A DNA stretch of 64,000 nucleotides from Neobacillus bataviensis (GCF_019969725.1 NZ_JAHXYW010000007.1:124001-188000), one strand, 5' to 3'; shown: positions 1-9,738, numbered from the stretch's first letter. A program made the numbers and translations. Notes: a model not told the origin generated them from the letters alone.

Positions 1-1
1 C

Positions 2-634
2 CAATTAAAATCGGATCTGGGTGCAAACTTTGAAACTACCCTTGCTCAATATGGGTACAAAAGTGAAGATGATTTAAAGAAAACGATGAAGCTTGGCATG
101 CTTCAAGAAAAAGCTGCGCTGAAGGATGTCAAAGCAACAGAAAAAGAAATGAAGGACTACTATGATAACTATAAGCCAGAAATTAAGGCACGCCACATTC
201 TTGTTGCTGATGAAAAAACTGCAAATGAAGTAAAGAAAAAACTTGATGGCGGTGCTAAGTTTGAAGATGTTGCTAAAGAATATTCAACAGATACAGCATC
301 AGCGCAAAACGGTGGCGATTTAGGCTGGTTTGGTACTGGAAAAATGGATCCTGATTTTGAAAAAGCTGCCTATGCATTAAAAGTGAATGAAATTAGTGCT
401 CCAGTGAAAACACAATTTGGCTATCATATTATTCAGGTTACCGACAAAAAAGAGAAAAAATCCTATGCTGACATGAAGAAAGAAATTGAATATCAAGTAA
501 AATCATCTAAATTAACTAGCGATGACATTAACAAAGCTATGGAGCGCGAGCTTAAAGCTGCAAACGTAAAAATAAATGATAAAGACCTTAAAGATGCACT
601 GAAGCCACAAACTTCAGCAGCTGCTGGACAATAA
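2..634 (+). CDS. prsA: Foldase PrsA, 3' part (parvulin-type peptidyl-prolyl isomerase)
   Basis: The reading frame is open at the left edge, so the signal peptide, lipobox and part of the N-terminal chaperone domain lie outside the window. The visible 210 residues contain a parvulin rotamase domain: IKARHILV at its start, the NGGDLGWFG loop, and the closing FGYHIIQVTD. It is followed by a Lys-rich C-terminal chaperone segment ending in a short Ala/Ser/Gln tail. PrsA is a membrane-anchored lipoprotein that helps exported proteins fold outside the membrane. The neighbouring yhaL and yhaM genes match the B. subtilis order, which supports the name. A hairpin terminator follows the stop directly. 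Confidence 0.93.
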   Translation, partial: QLKSDLGANFETTLAQYGYKSEDDLKKTMKLGMLQEKAALKDVKATEKEMKDYYDNYKPEIKARHILVADEKTANEVKKKLDGGAKFEDVAKEYSTDTASAQNGGDLGWFGTGKMDPDFEKAAYALKVNEISAPVKTQFGYHIIQVTDKKEKKSYADMKKEIEYQVKSSKLTSDDINKAMERELKAANVKINDKDLKDALKPQTSAAAGQ

Positions 635-637
635 TAA

Positions 638-677
638 AAAAAGCGGAAGCGCCCCATTTGGCGTTTCCGCTTTTTTT
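638..677 (+). terminator. Rho-independent terminator of prsA
   Basis: A 13-bp stem (AAGCGGAAGCGCC paired with GGCGTTTCCGCTT) with a short loop is followed by seven T residues, directly after the prsA stop. It also closes the converging yhaL gene on the other strand. Confidence 0.85.
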
Positions 678-870
678 ATTCACCTGTGGCCTTTAGTTCT
701 TCTCTCTTTTCTTTTTCGCGTTCAAGACGTTTTATATAGATTTCACCTTCTTGCTCAATGTTTTCTAGTTCAAGCCTTCGCTCTTCTCTGCCTGTTTTAA
801 TGGCCATGAGTGCACTTACTACAATTCCAACCACAACTGCATAAATCCAAATAGGAATAGTCAATATCAT
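676..870 (-). CDS. yhaL: Sporulation protein YhaL, small membrane-anchored protein
   Basis: A 64-residue protein with one N-terminal membrane segment (residues about 3-23, ILTIPIWIYAVVVGIVVSALM) followed by a highly charged, probably helical Glu/Lys/Arg-rich tail. Size, topology and position between prsA and yhaM match YhaL of B. subtilis, which is classed as a sporulation protein of unknown biochemical role. The ATG is preceded by AAAGGAG at good spacing. It is transcribed towards prsA and shares the terminator between them. Nothing in the sequence shows an enzymatic activity. Confidence 0.75.
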   Translation of the reverse strand: MILTIPIWIYAVVVGIVVSALMAIKTGREERRLELENIEQEGEIYIKRLEREKEKREELKATGE

Positions 871-923
871 TTGCTCCTTTCATTAGTGGCTGTCCACTTT
901 TTATTAACAACATATTCATTACG

Positions 924-953
924 ATAAAAAAAAATAACCCATGATGGGTTATT
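924..953 (-). terminator. Terminator of the yhaO-yhaN-yhaM operon
   Basis: The palindrome AATAACCCATgATGGGTTATT (932-952) is followed on the minus strand by a run of T residues, immediately after the yhaM stop. Confidence 0.75.
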
Positions 954-1901
954 TTATTTATGAAAAACTGGCTTATAGAATGACCGATTATCCAATGCAT
1001 AAATTCGCTCAGAAAATTCACCAGGCTTTACTCTTTCGAGAGCTCGGTCAAGCATATTCATTTTTGCATCGAGGTTATCAATATAATGAAGAATCTCCGC
1101 CTCTTTAATTAATGGCGGTTTCGGGCTGCCCCATTCAGCTTTACCATGATGGCTTAGAACCAAATGCTGAAGTATAAGCACTTCCTCACCTGTAATTCCC
1201 AGTTCCTCGGCTGCTTTGCCGATTTCATTGATCATAATGGTGATGTGCCCCAGTAAATTACCTTGGATCGTATAGACGGTCGAAATGGGTCCGGATAACT
1301 CCATTACTTTTCCCATATCGTGCAAGATCACTCCTGCATAGAGTAAGTCTTTATCAAGACTGGGATACAAGGATGCAATTGCCTTCGCCAGGTCCAGCAT
1401 GCTAACAACGTGATAGGCTAGTCCTGAGACAAACTCATGATGGTTTTTTGTTGCTGCTGGGTATTCCAGGAACGCCTTTTGATGTTTTTTGATTAAATGA
1501 CGAGTAATTCGTTGGATGTTTGGATTTTTCATTTCAAAAATATATGAGGTCAGCTTGCTGACCATCTCATCTTGACTTAGCGGAGCTGTTTCGAGAAAGT
1601 CATCTAATTTAACGCCATCTGATGGTCCAGATCGTCGAATCTGACGAATTTTTAATTGGCTTTTCCCGCGATAATTTTGTAAATCCCCCTGAATTTTGAC
1701 AATATTTTGGGCTGCGTAGTTTTTTTCTTCCTCTTCACCAACATCCCAGAGCTTTGCCTCTATCTCACCGCTTTGGTCCTGAAGGATTAACGTCAAAAAC
1801 GGCTTGCCATTACTCGCAATTCCTTTTGTTGAACTTTTTATTAATAAAAATAATTCAACCTGTTCCCCAATCTCATAATGCAATACACCTTTAGCCAACA
1901 T
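954..1901 (-). CDS. yhaM: 3'-5' exoribonuclease YhaM
   Basis: 315 residues. The N-terminal third is an OB-fold nucleic-acid binding domain (residues about 10-90, with [19 protein letters not shown]). The C-terminal part is an HD phosphohydrolase domain with the HDMGK signature near residue 195 and a further LSHHG histidine pair near residue 252. This is the domain order of B. subtilis YhaM (314 residues), a 3'-5' exoribonuclease that shortens RNA and single-stranded DNA ends. I chose the ATG at 1901 because AAGGAG sits seven bases upstream; a GTG two codons earlier is too close to that site, and a TTG one codon later would give the MAKG start known from B. subtilis. It is the last gene of a three-gene operon. 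Confidence 0.93.
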   Translation of the reverse strand: MLAKGVLHYEIGEQVELFLLIKSSTKGIASNGKPFLTLILQDQSGEIEAKLWDVGEEEEKNYAAQNIVKIQGDLQNYRGKSQLKIRQIRRSGPSDGVKLDDFLETAPLSQDEMVSKLTSYIFEMKNPNIQRITRHLIKKHQKAFLEYPAATKNHHEFVSGLAYHVVSMLDLAKAIASLYPSLDKDLLYAGVILHDMGKVMELSGPISTVYTIQGNLLGHITIMINEIGKAAEELGITGEEVLILQHLVLSHHGKAEWGSPKPPLIKEAEILHYIDNLDAKMNMLDRALERVKPGEFSERIYALDNRSFYKPVFHK

Positions 1902-1949
1902 ATCCACGCTCCTTCTTATAGTACGAGTATAACATACCTGGCTATAACT

Positions 1950-4900
1950 CTATGAAATAATCTGAACAGCACCTTTTTCCAACCGAAGAACATTTTCCTT
2001 TTTAAAATAATGAAGGATATGACTATGGCACGTGAAAAATAAAATCTGATTCCTATCCAATTGATTAAGAAGCTGAATAACTTTTTCAGTCCTGCCGGCA
2101 TCAAAATTTACAAAACTATCGTCAATGATGATTGGGAAATGGTAGTTTTCATAAAGTGTAGTTGCCAAGGCAAGCCGAACTGCTAAATAAAGCTGTTCTG
2201 TCGTCGCTTGACTTAGTTCATTCGCTTCAAATAATGTATGGTCTTCCCTTTCAACTAAAAAGCCAGTACCTGATTTTTGCAGATGAATCTTTTGATAGCT
2301 GCCATTTGTTAGAAATGATAGATATCCTTCTGCCTTTGATAACATCCTTGGTAGATGAATATTCTTGTACCTTTCAATTGTACCTACAAGAATATCCTGT
2401 GCCAAACTATAAACCGACCACTCTTTGGCTGTTTCTTCTAATTCAAATTTTTTCTGTTTATAGTGATGTAGAATATCGGAATACAAACCGCCTTCTTCAA
2501 GTGCCTGTATTTCGTATTTTATTGATGCCAGCTCCTCTTGGAGGTTCTTTAATTTTGCTTGTAAACCTTGTATTTGGCGATTACATTCAATCAATAATTC
2601 CTCACCATTTTGAAGTTGTAAATAGCTGTCTCTTTCCGGCTCTGAAAGTATGGAGAAATGCAGTTGGTTTTGAATGAATTCAAGACGTTCAAGAAGCTTT
2701 CCCTGCTTTGCTGCTTTTTCACCAAGTTCATAGTATTTTTGCTCTGAATCTACCTCAGCATCATCTATGAGCTTTTGGTATTCAAGCTGAAGATGGCCCT
2801 GTTCTTGCTTTTTAAGCTGCAATTCAGCTTCAAGGTCGGCTAATTTTGAAACTCTTTCTTGACTCTTAATCTGTTTTTCATGCTCTTCCTTAAGCTTATT
2901 TCGCACTAAATAAGCTGTTTTTTGTAATTCCACACTCATCTCCGGCAAATACCTACTTGCAATTATATTAAGGTCTTTCACAATTTCAGCTTGCTGTTGA
3001 TTAATGTGCTCAAGTCTTTCAAGCATTTGTTTTTTCTCACGTAATACTGATTTATATTGTTCAATTAAATGGAAGGCTTCCTGCAAGAAAGTATTGGCAA
3101 TATATTCAGGAATCTTTAATTCACTGCTTATAGAAAACAGCTGTTCCTTATTTTGTGCCGCTTCTAGTTCCCATTCCTCAAACTTAGTAATTACCTTTTC
3201 ATAATGCTTTTGCTGTTGTTCTAATTTAATTTTCAACTTTTGCAGCTGATCATGACGGAGATTATCCAGCCTTAATTGTTCCTCCAACTGTGAAAAATCT
3301 TTAATTTCAGCTGATTGTAATTTTTGAAGGATTGCTTTTTCCTTTTCTTTTAATTCCGTAAGCATTGGATCAACAGTCTTCTGTTTGGAATTATTAAGGC
3401 TTCTAATCATGAAAAAGGTGATTATCAAGCATCCAAGACACCCAAATGCTAATAAAGCAACCTGCTTGGTTAACAATCCATATAAAGCTATTGCTAGTAA
3501 TATTAGATCAGAAATAACAAATTGAAACCTTCTCTGCTTAACAAACCTTTCCTTTTCATTCTTTTCCCGTTCAAGTGCCTGTTGGTAAAATTCAAATTTA
3601 TCTTGTGTAGACTTTAATTCTGCCTCCAAGCTTTTTTTATCATTTCCTTGGTTAACTTGTTCAACAAGCAGATCTCTTTTTTGATTTGGTAAACAAACGG
3701 ATTCTGTTAAGCGGATTTCTGTTTCAATTTCCTGCAGATTGTTTTTTTCTTCTCTAAATTGCGCCTCCAGGTCTTCTTTAGCTTCCTCAAGCTTTTGCTG
3801 TTTTCGCGAGACCCTTTCTACCTGATTTTTCATATAAATATTAGTATTAATCGAGAGAATTTCTTCTTCATTAATATTCAAATGAAGTCTTTCTTTAATG
3901 GCCGCAAGCTTTTCTTCAATTTCTAGCAATTTTGTTTCACACTGCTGCTTTTCAAGTTTCAATTGATCATGAAGAGGTACTTGATCGAGTGATGATAAAA
4001 TTGCTGCTTCATTTTCCAAAATAGAATGCTCAGGCTGAATATCTTCTAGTTCATTTTTTATTTGGATAATTCTTTCCTCTAGGCTGGCAATTTGGGCATT
4101 ATAAGGATGAATGAGCTGAGTTAATTTTTCTATTCTTTCAATTCCACGTGTAGGAAAGGCTATTTCTCCTAGTTCAGCGAGATCTTTTTTCGTCCATTTT
4201 TCCTCTTTTACGATTGCCTCAATTCTTTTCCATTCGGATAGTTTTTCTACCTTTTCATGCATTTTAGCAAGGGAATAATTTACATTTTCCATTTCCTGCT
4301 GGAGCTTTTCTTTTTTATCGACAAGAAGTTCGTAGTCCTTATTTTTTGCTGCTGCTTTTTTTAATTCTGCATTAATTTCATGAAGTTCTTGAAGTTTTTC
4401 ATTTATAATAGGTTTCTTACCGGATGGTTTAAAGCGGAAATCTAATTCCTTTTGTAAAATGGATTCGGTTTTCGCTAATTTTTCCGTCCCTAAGGTCCCT
4501 GCGGAAAATAAAAACCTTCCAATTTCTTCACCCTTCATTTGATGAATATTTTGCAGCCCTTGTAAATTAAAGGAAAAAACCGCCTGAAATAGACCCTTGT
4601 CGAAATTTTCAAGTATTTCTTTCAGCAGTTCCTCGCCGCCAACCTTTCCATTGTCAATGATAACCGTTACGTCACCTGCTGCTTTGCCCTTTACTCGTTC
4701 AATGACTGCATATCCGTAATCTTCATGATAAACTTTTATTTTCCCCCCATATTTATGGTGATGTTTCGGCTCGTAGCGAAGTTCAGTTTGTTGTTTCGTA
4801 GGGAACCCAAAGAAGACACCATGAATAAAGGCCATTATCGTCGATTTTCCGGCTTCGTTTTCACCAAAAAAAACTTGGAATTCGGATATGTCATTGATTT

Positions 4901-4952
4901 TTACATTCTCAAGTTGACCATAGCCATAAATCTGCAGCTCGACAATTTTCAA
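1950..4952 (-). CDS. yhaN: SbcC/Rad50-like AAA ATPase YhaN
   Basis: 1000 residues. The Walker A motif GENEAGKST lies near residue 32 and the Walker B region IIIDDSFVNFD near residue 940, with a very long coiled coil between. A hydrophobic pair of membrane segments near residues 475-515 (VISDLILLAIALYGLL and LLAFGCLGCLIITFF) is typical of YhaN rather than of SbcC. The partner nuclease YhaO is encoded 20 bp upstream, so the two probably form an SbcCD-like DNA end-processing complex held at the membrane; that function is inferred from the family. The start is TTG, with GGGAG ten bases upstream and no in-frame ATG nearby. Confidence 0.9.
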   Translation of the reverse strand: MKIVELQIYGYGQLENVKINDISEFQVFFGENEAGKSTIMAFIHGVFFGFPTKQQTELRYEPKHHHKYGGKIKVYHEDYGYAVIERVKGKAAGDVTVIIDNGKVGGEELLKEILENFDKGLFQAVFSFNLQGLQNIHQMKGEEIGRFLFSAGTLGTEKLAKTESILQKELDFRFKPSGKKPIINEKLQELHEINAELKKAAAKNKDYELLVDKKEKLQQEMENVNYSLAKMHEKVEKLSEWKRIEAIVKEEKWTKKDLAELGEIAFPTRGIERIEKLTQLIHPYNAQIASLEERIIQIKNELEDIQPEHSILENEAAILSSLDQVPLHDQLKLEKQQCETKLLEIEEKLAAIKERLHLNINEEEILSINTNIYMKNQVERVSRKQQKLEEAKEDLEAQFREEKNNLQEIETEIRLTESVCLPNQKRDLLVEQVNQGNDKKSLEAELKSTQDKFEFYQQALEREKNEKERFVKQRRFQFVISDLILLAIALYGLLTKQVALLAFGCLGCLIITFFMIRSLNNSKQKTVDPMLTELKEKEKAILQKLQSAEIKDFSQLEEQLRLDNLRHDQLQKLKIKLEQQQKHYEKVITKFEEWELEAAQNKEQLFSISSELKIPEYIANTFLQEAFHLIEQYKSVLREKKQMLERLEHINQQQAEIVKDLNIIASRYLPEMSVELQKTAYLVRNKLKEEHEKQIKSQERVSKLADLEAELQLKKQEQGHLQLEYQKLIDDAEVDSEQKYYELGEKAAKQGKLLERLEFIQNQLHFSILSEPERDSYLQLQNGEELLIECNRQIQGLQAKLKNLQEELASIKYEIQALEEGGLYSDILHHYKQKKFELEETAKEWSVYSLAQDILVGTIERYKNIHLPRMLSKAEGYLSFLTNGSYQKIHLQKSGTGFLVEREDHTLFEANELSQATTEQLYLAVRLALATTLYENYHFPIIIDDSFVNFDAGRTEKVIQLLNQLDRNQILFFTCHSHILHYFKKENVLRLEKGAVQIIS

Positions 4953-4972
4953 TATGGATTCACTCCCTTCTT

Positions 4973-6193
4973 TTAAGATTGATAAAGTAATTCGATTAAT
5001 AGTTTTTCAGCTTGTTTGATTAGATTATCTTGATCTTCCTCTGTTAAATGGGATAAATATTTCCTCCCTAATGGATGATTATATAATGGAGTCATGGCCT
5101 GGTTTATTTCTTGGTAATTTTCAATCGTCTCAAAAAGCTCGGCATAAAAATTTGCTTCCGTTTTTAAGTGTTCTTTGTCAATTTGCTGTGACGTCATCAT
5201 CATTAACTCGAAAGTCCATACAAATGATTCTTCTTCTCGTTCACCCTCAATAAGCAGTTCTAATAGTTCCTCGTTTAACCCCCTTTTTTCCCGGTCATCA
5301 GTCAAATGAACATTTTCTAAATGAAGAGTTAAAAGCGTTCCTGTTTTTTCCTGTCGGATGTCATTTATTTTTGCGGACAAGAGCTTAAGGATTTCGTCAA
5401 TAGAATTTGCTGGTGCAGCATCTAGGAACGCTTCCTGCCACACAATATCAGAGGTTTCTATAAACTTCATATTTACATCCGATTCTGAAAGCTCTACTAA
5501 ATAGCAGCCTTTTGTTCCTGTTTCCTTCTTATTTCTCCCCTGAATATTTCCCGGATAAATAATAGGCGGGGATTCCGATAAAACTGCCCGCTTATGGATA
5601 TGTCCTAAAGCCCAATAATCAAAACCTTTTTCATTTAGTTCTTGGATGGAAAAAGGCGCGTAGTTATCGTGCTCCGTGCCAGAACTCTCATTGCCATGAA
5701 GAATACCGATATGGAAATCGGCCCCTTCTACTTTCATATATTCATCTATTTTTCTTTCGAACACGTGCCTGGTTGGATAACTAAACCCATAAAGGTGAAC
5801 CTTTTCACCACTTCTTGTATGTAAATCCTTAACCTCAACCTCACTATCAAAAATATGGACATTTGCCGGCATATCCAAATGAACCCATGAACCATTTAAG
5901 TGATCGTGATTTCCATGAATAACAAAAACAGGAATATGATGCACTAAAAGCTTCTGCATCTCTGTTCGAAACCGTGACTGGGCACGCAGGCTGCGGTCTT
6001 CTCCATCAAATAAATCACCGGCTATTATGACAAAATCGACTTGATGGCAGATAGCTGCAGCTGTAAGCTTTTTTAAGGCCGTGAAGGTACTTTCTTTAAT
6101 TCTTGAAAAGATGTCTGGGGGCAAATGTTTTAGTCCGACCATTGGGCTATCTAAATGCAGATCCGCTGCATGAATAAACGTTATCTTTTTCAT
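4973..6193 (-). CDS. yhaO: SbcD/Mre11-like metallophosphoesterase YhaO
   Basis: 406 residues. The phosphoesterase metal-binding motifs are all present: HAADLHLDSP near the start, GDLFDG near residue 65, GNHDHLNG near residue 100, LHGNE near residue 170 and GHIHK near residue 200. The C-terminal half is the less conserved capping region. It is the probable nuclease partner of YhaN and the first gene of the yhaO-yhaN-yhaM operon. A TTG two codons upstream of the chosen ATG is also possible, because GGAA lies about four bases from it. DNA repair is inferred from the Mre11 family. Confidence 0.92.
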   Translation of the reverse strand: MKKITFIHAADLHLDSPMVGLKHLPPDIFSRIKESTFTALKKLTAAAICHQVDFVIIAGDLFDGEDRSLRAQSRFRTEMQKLLVHHIPVFVIHGNHDHLNGSWVHLDMPANVHIFDSEVEVKDLHTRSGEKVHLYGFSYPTRHVFERKIDEYMKVEGADFHIGILHGNESSGTEHDNYAPFSIQELNEKGFDYWALGHIHKRAVLSESPPIIYPGNIQGRNKKETGTKGCYLVELSESDVNMKFIETSDIVWQEAFLDAAPANSIDEILKLLSAKINDIRQEKTGTLLTLHLENVHLTDDREKRGLNEELLELLIEGEREEESFVWTFELMMMTSQQIDKEHLKTEANFYAELFETIENYQEINQAMTPLYNHPLGRKYLSHLTEEDQDNLIKQAEKLLIELLYQS

Positions 6194-6276
6194 CAGCAAA
6201 ATATTCCTTTCTTCCTCTTTTCTTTCATTTTAACACCTTTAAAATACGAATGCACGTTCTGTAATAAAAATAATAA

Positions 6277-6304
6277 TAAGCCTTACCAAAAACGGCAAGG
6301 CTTA
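6277..6304 (-). terminator. Terminator after yhaP
   Basis: The inverted repeat AAGCCTT...AAGGCTT, with an internal CC/GG pair, is followed on the minus strand by an A/T-rich run (TTATTATTATTTTTATT) just after the yhaP stop. Confidence 0.65.
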
Positions 6305-6310
6305 AACCTT

Positions 6311-7564
6311 CTATTTATTCTTAGTTAATTGTAACGCTTTTTTAATATCTTTATAGGAATTTGACTGCCCATACATAAGCACTCCGCCACGATATACACG
6401 GGCACCGAATACGGCTAAAGCAACAATAGTGATTACAAGGATGGATATTCCTAATATCGCCTCCCAAGCTGGAATAGTCAGCATCCCAACACGCAAAAAC
6501 ATAATCATTGGTGTAAAAAATGGAATATAGGACGTAGCCGTAATAAACGGGGCGTCCGGCTTTCCAAGCCCAAACATGGCAATCATAAAACCTCCAACTA
6601 CTAGCAGTGTCATTGGGGTAATCATCTGCTGGACATCTTCAATTCTGCTGACGAGAGAACCTAATAATGCCGCGAGTGTAGCATAAAGGAAATATCCGAG
6701 AATAAAGAAGATGACAGCATACATAATCGTTATCCCTGGTATATCTTTAAAGCCGTAAACCCCAAAAAAGCCGTCTTTTAATGAATCCATATTCTTGGTT
6801 AATGAGTAATAACCCACGATTAAAAATACCGCCAGCTGCGTCAGGCTTAATAAACCGATGCCAATAATTTTGGCAAACATTTGCTTAATTGGCGAAACGC
6901 TTGATATTAAGATTTCCATGACCCTTGAGGATTTTTCGGTCGCAACCTCCATCGCAATCATATTGGCATACATAATAACGCTAAAATAAATAATGAAAAG
7001 AAGAACATAGACAAGACCTCTTGCTTGATTCAATTCCTCTTCCGTTTTCGCATTTTTTTCTAGGGCAAATTTTTCAAAAGACACTGGTTCATATAGCTTT
7101 TCAAGTTGAGTGGGAGTCAAATTTATTTGCGTTGCGGCAAGCATGGTTTTTACCTGCTGCAAACTAGTCTGCAAGTCCGTAAACAAGGACGAATCTGCAA
7201 TGCTCCTAGCTTTATAGGTTGCTTCCGGCAGCTTTTCATCATTAAAGCGTAATTGAATAAGTCCTTTAAATTCGCCATTTCCGATAGCTTTTTCCGCTTC
7301 TTTTTCTGTTCCATTATACTTAGTAAGTTTTATATCGTTATTTATTGCGGCAGCTTGTTGCTTGAAAGGCTCATAAAGCTTTCCTGTCTCATCGAGCACG
7401 GCTACTGTTTCTTTACCGCCATTTTTATCAAATATAGAAATGATATTATTTAAATTTGTGAGGGCAAGGACAATCACAACGGTTAAAAGGGTTGTGACAA
7501 TAAACGATTTGCTTTTCAGTTTGTTAAGATAAGTATGAAATAAGATAATCCAAAAATTATTCAT
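6311..7564 (-). CDS. yhaP: ABC transporter permease YhaP (NatB-type)
   Basis: 417 residues. The N-terminal membrane segment (residues about 22-42) is followed by a large extracytoplasmic domain, about residues 45-180, and then five to six membrane helices, as in ABC-2 permeases of the NatB type. It overlaps the preceding ATPase gene yhaQ by eight bases, so the two are translationally coupled and make one exporter. NatAB in B. subtilis exports sodium; whether YhaPQ carries ions or a small molecule cannot be read from the sequence. Confidence 0.88.
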   Translation of the reverse strand: MNNFWIILFHTYLNKLKSKSFIVTTLLTVVIVLALTNLNNIISIFDKNGGKETVAVLDETGKLYEPFKQQAAAINNDIKLTKYNGTEKEAEKAIGNGEFKGLIQLRFNDEKLPEATYKARSIADSSLFTDLQTSLQQVKTMLAATQINLTPTQLEKLYEPVSFEKFALEKNAKTEEELNQARGLVYVLLFIIYFSVIMYANMIAMEVATEKSSRVMEILISSVSPIKQMFAKIIGIGLLSLTQLAVFLIVGYYSLTKNMDSLKDGFFGVYGFKDIPGITIMYAVIFFILGYFLYATLAALLGSLVSRIEDVQQMITPMTLLVVGGFMIAMFGLGKPDAPFITATSYIPFFTPMIMFLRVGMLTIPAWEAILGISILVITIVALAVFGARVYRGGVLMYGQSNSYKDIKKALQLTKNK

Positions 7565-8456
7565 AAGAATTACCTACTTTCTCTATAAAAATATCATTTA
7601 AAGAAGGTTCTTCAAGGGCAAATTTTCGGATGAATCCTTTCCCTACTATTTCTTTTAATATTTTTTCTGCAACTGGCTCCCCTTCAATCTGCAAATGAAC
7701 TCCCTCCATTGTTGATTTCGCCCTTATAACTCCAGGGAAATTTTTTAACTGGTCTAATTCAAAATCAGCATGGATTACAAGATTCTTTTTGCCGAATGCC
7801 CGCTTGATTTCTTTTAATGAACCATGTACGACTGGACTTCCCTTATGCAAAATGCAGAGGTGCTCACACATTTCCTCGACATGCTCCATCCTGTGGCTTG
7901 AAAACACAATGGTCGCCCCATTTTCCTTTAAAGCCAGAACGGCTTCCTTTAACATTTCCACATTAACCGGATCCAGGCCGCTAAAGGGTTCATCGAGAAT
8001 TAATAATTTTGGTTTATGTAGAACTGCAGCAATAAATTGGATTTTCTGCTGATTCCCTTTGGAAAGCTCCTCCACCTTCTTATTCTCATACTCTGGTATT
8101 TTAAATCGCTCTAGCCATGATTTTAATTCAATTAGAGCATCATTTTTTTGCATCCCTCTTAATCTAGCTAAATAAACGAGTTGGTCGCGGACTTTCAGTT
8201 TTGGGTACAAGCCTCTTTCCTCAGGAAGATAACCGACTAAGTGGCTGGCAGAATAATCAATCGGCTTTTCATCCCATGTGATTCTTCCGCCGGTCGAATC
8301 CAAAAGGCCTAGAATCATACGAAAGGTCGTGGTTTTGCCCGCACCGTTAGCTCCTAAGAAGCCAAACATTTCTCTATCGGGAATTTCTAAGGATAATTGA
8401 TTGACAGCCGTAAATTGCCCAAAACGCTTCGACACACCTTCAAGTTTGAGTACCAC
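7557..8456 (-). CDS. yhaQ: ABC transporter ATP-binding protein YhaQ (NatA-type)
   Basis: 299 residues with Walker A GANGAGKTTT, signature LSKGNQQK, Walker B LLILDEPFSGLDP and the H-loop SSHRM. The C-terminal 80 residues are the extra domain seen in NatA-like ATPases. I chose the GTG at 8456: GAAGGAG lies eight bases upstream and the protein then starts VLKLEG, as in the family, whereas the longer frame to 8489 has no good ribosome binding site. It is coupled to the permease gene yhaP. Confidence 0.88.
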   Translation of the reverse strand: MVLKLEGVSKRFGQFTAVNQLSLEIPDREMFGFLGANGAGKTTTFRMILGLLDSTGGRITWDEKPIDYSASHLVGYLPEERGLYPKLKVRDQLVYLARLRGMQKNDALIELKSWLERFKIPEYENKKVEELSKGNQQKIQFIAAVLHKPKLLILDEPFSGLDPVNVEMLKEAVLALKENGATIVFSSHRMEHVEEMCEHLCILHKGSPVVHGSLKEIKRAFGKKNLVIHADFELDQLKNFPGVIRAKSTMEGVHLQIEGEPVAEKILKEIVGKGFIRKFALEEPSLNDIFIEKVGNSYE

Positions 8457-8580
8457 GTAAATCACTCCTTCCGCTTTCATACGTTTCAATCAGGAAAAAG
8501 TTTCAAATTTTTTCCTTTGAAAAATATTAAGAATTATGTGAAAATAATAGTGATTATTTTTTAATAAAGGGGTATGTGTG

Positions 8581-8766
8581 ATGAAAACTTATAAACTAAC
8601 AGCCTTTGAAGCAAATGGAGAAAAGCTTTTAGATGAAGCCTTTCAGGCAGAAAATGATGATGCTGCTAAGAAGCAAGGTGAAAAACTATTATCAGAGAAA
8701 AACTTATTAGAAAAAACACATCGCTGCATCTCACCAAGCGGAAAGTTATTGTTGTTTCATTCTTAA
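8581..8766 (+). CDS. yhzD: YhzD-like small protein
   Basis: 61 residues, starting MKTYKLTAFEANGEKLLDE. It is mainly charged, with no membrane segment. Size, N-terminal motif and position beside yhaQ fit the YhzD family of Bacillus, whose role is unknown. A GTG one codon upstream of the ATG is less likely because AAAGGGG lies nine bases from the ATG. A bidirectional terminator follows, shared with the converging yhaR gene. Confidence 0.7.
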   Translation: MKTYKLTAFEANGEKLLDEAFQAENDDAAKKQGEKLLSEKNLLEKTHRCISPSGKLLLFHS

Positions 8767-8802
8767 AAAACCAAAGAAGCTCGTGAGCTTCTTTGGTTTT
8801 TT
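8765..8802. terminator. Bidirectional terminator between yhzD and yhaR
   Basis: A near-perfect stem AAAAAACCAAAGAAGC/GCTTCTTTGGTTTTTT with loop TCGTGA provides a T-run in both directions and lies between two converging genes. Confidence 0.85.
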
Positions 8803-8803
8803 A

Positions 8804-9589
8804 TTACTTGCCGATAAAATTTGGCTTTCTTTTTTCAATAAAGGCCTTAATACCTTCTTTATGGTCTAAGGTTTCCCGCATTTTCTGCTGGCCGTATTTT
8901 TCTAATTCCAAAATTTTTAATAATTGCGGCCGATTCTTTTCTGCTAAAATCTTTTTTGTTTTAATCATTGCTTGGACTGGGCGGCCTAGCCAGTCGGTAA
9001 TTCGTGTATGTAATGTCTCTTGAAGATCTTCTTCCGCTACTTCCTGAACAAGCCCCAGTTTATATGCTTCTTCCGCACTCATCATTTTACCGTCCCAAAT
9101 CACTTGCTTTGCCTTCGTTTCACCTAATCTCTTTTCTAAAAAGAAATGCGCCCCGCCATCAGGAATAAGTCCAATTCCAATAAAATTCATTGCCAGTTTG
9201 CTTGCCTTATCTGCAATAATATAGTCAGTCGCTAATGCTAAACTGAACCCTAATCCGGCGGCAGCTCCTGATACAGCACTGATCGTTAATTTTGGGATGC
9301 TATAAAGCGTGATAATCAATTCACTGATGCAATCCATAACATGCAAGAAATCGCTCTCATTCATGTTGGAGAGCATGGTTTTAATATCTCCGCCAGCCGA
9401 AAAGGCTCTCCCCTTGCCTGTTAGGACAACGATATCAATATCATCAGATTCGCTAATTTCCTTTAGTTTACAAACGAGCCCTTTAATAACATCTGTATCC
9501 ATTGCGTTCATTGAATCTGGACGATTCATTTCCACCGTTGCCACACGGCCTTCAATTTTCACATTGACCTTATCCGTAACAAAATTCAT
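8804..9589 (-). CDS. yhaR: Crotonase-family enoyl-CoA hydratase/isomerase YhaR
   Basis: 261 residues of crotonase fold. The CoA-binding oxyanion-hole segments are clear: GRAFSAGGDIK near residue 65 and SGAAAGLGFSLALATD near residue 108. The two glutamates that catalyse hydration in classical enoyl-CoA hydratases appear to be replaced (Ser and Phe by my alignment), whereas an Asp is present in GLIPDGG, the position used by PaaG-like isomerases. An isomerase role therefore seems more likely than hydration; this is inference. The ATG has GGGGAG nine bases upstream. The acyl-CoA ligase lies just upstream on the same strand, with a possible terminator between them. Confidence 0.85.
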   Translation of the reverse strand: MNFVTDKVNVKIEGRVATVEMNRPDSMNAMDTDVIKGLVCKLKEISESDDIDIVVLTGKGRAFSAGGDIKTMLSNMNESDFLHVMDCISELIITLYSIPKLTISAVSGAAAGLGFSLALATDYIIADKASKLAMNFIGIGLIPDGGAHFFLEKRLGETKAKQVIWDGKMMSAEEAYKLGLVQEVAEEDLQETLHTRITDWLGRPVQAMIKTKKILAEKNRPQLLKILELEKYGQQKMRETLDHKEGIKAFIEKRKPNFIGK

Positions 9590-9703
9590 CAATTTAAACT
9601 CCCCCCTAATAGTTCATTCAGTTCCATTATAGCTGGAAATGGAAGGAATAAAAACAAACTTTCTTAATATATTGAATCTTCTTCTAATATTTAAGTGCAC
9701 AGC

Positions 9704-9734
9704 AAAAGGACAAAAGGCTGAACCTTTTGTCCTT
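9704..9734 (-). terminator. Terminator after the acyl-CoA ligase gene
   Basis: A perfect 12-bp stem AAGGACAAAAGG/CCTTTTGTCCTT with a 5-base loop follows the stop codon. The T-run on the minus strand is short (TTTTGC), so termination may be partial. Confidence 0.6.
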
Positions 9735-9738
9735 AATT

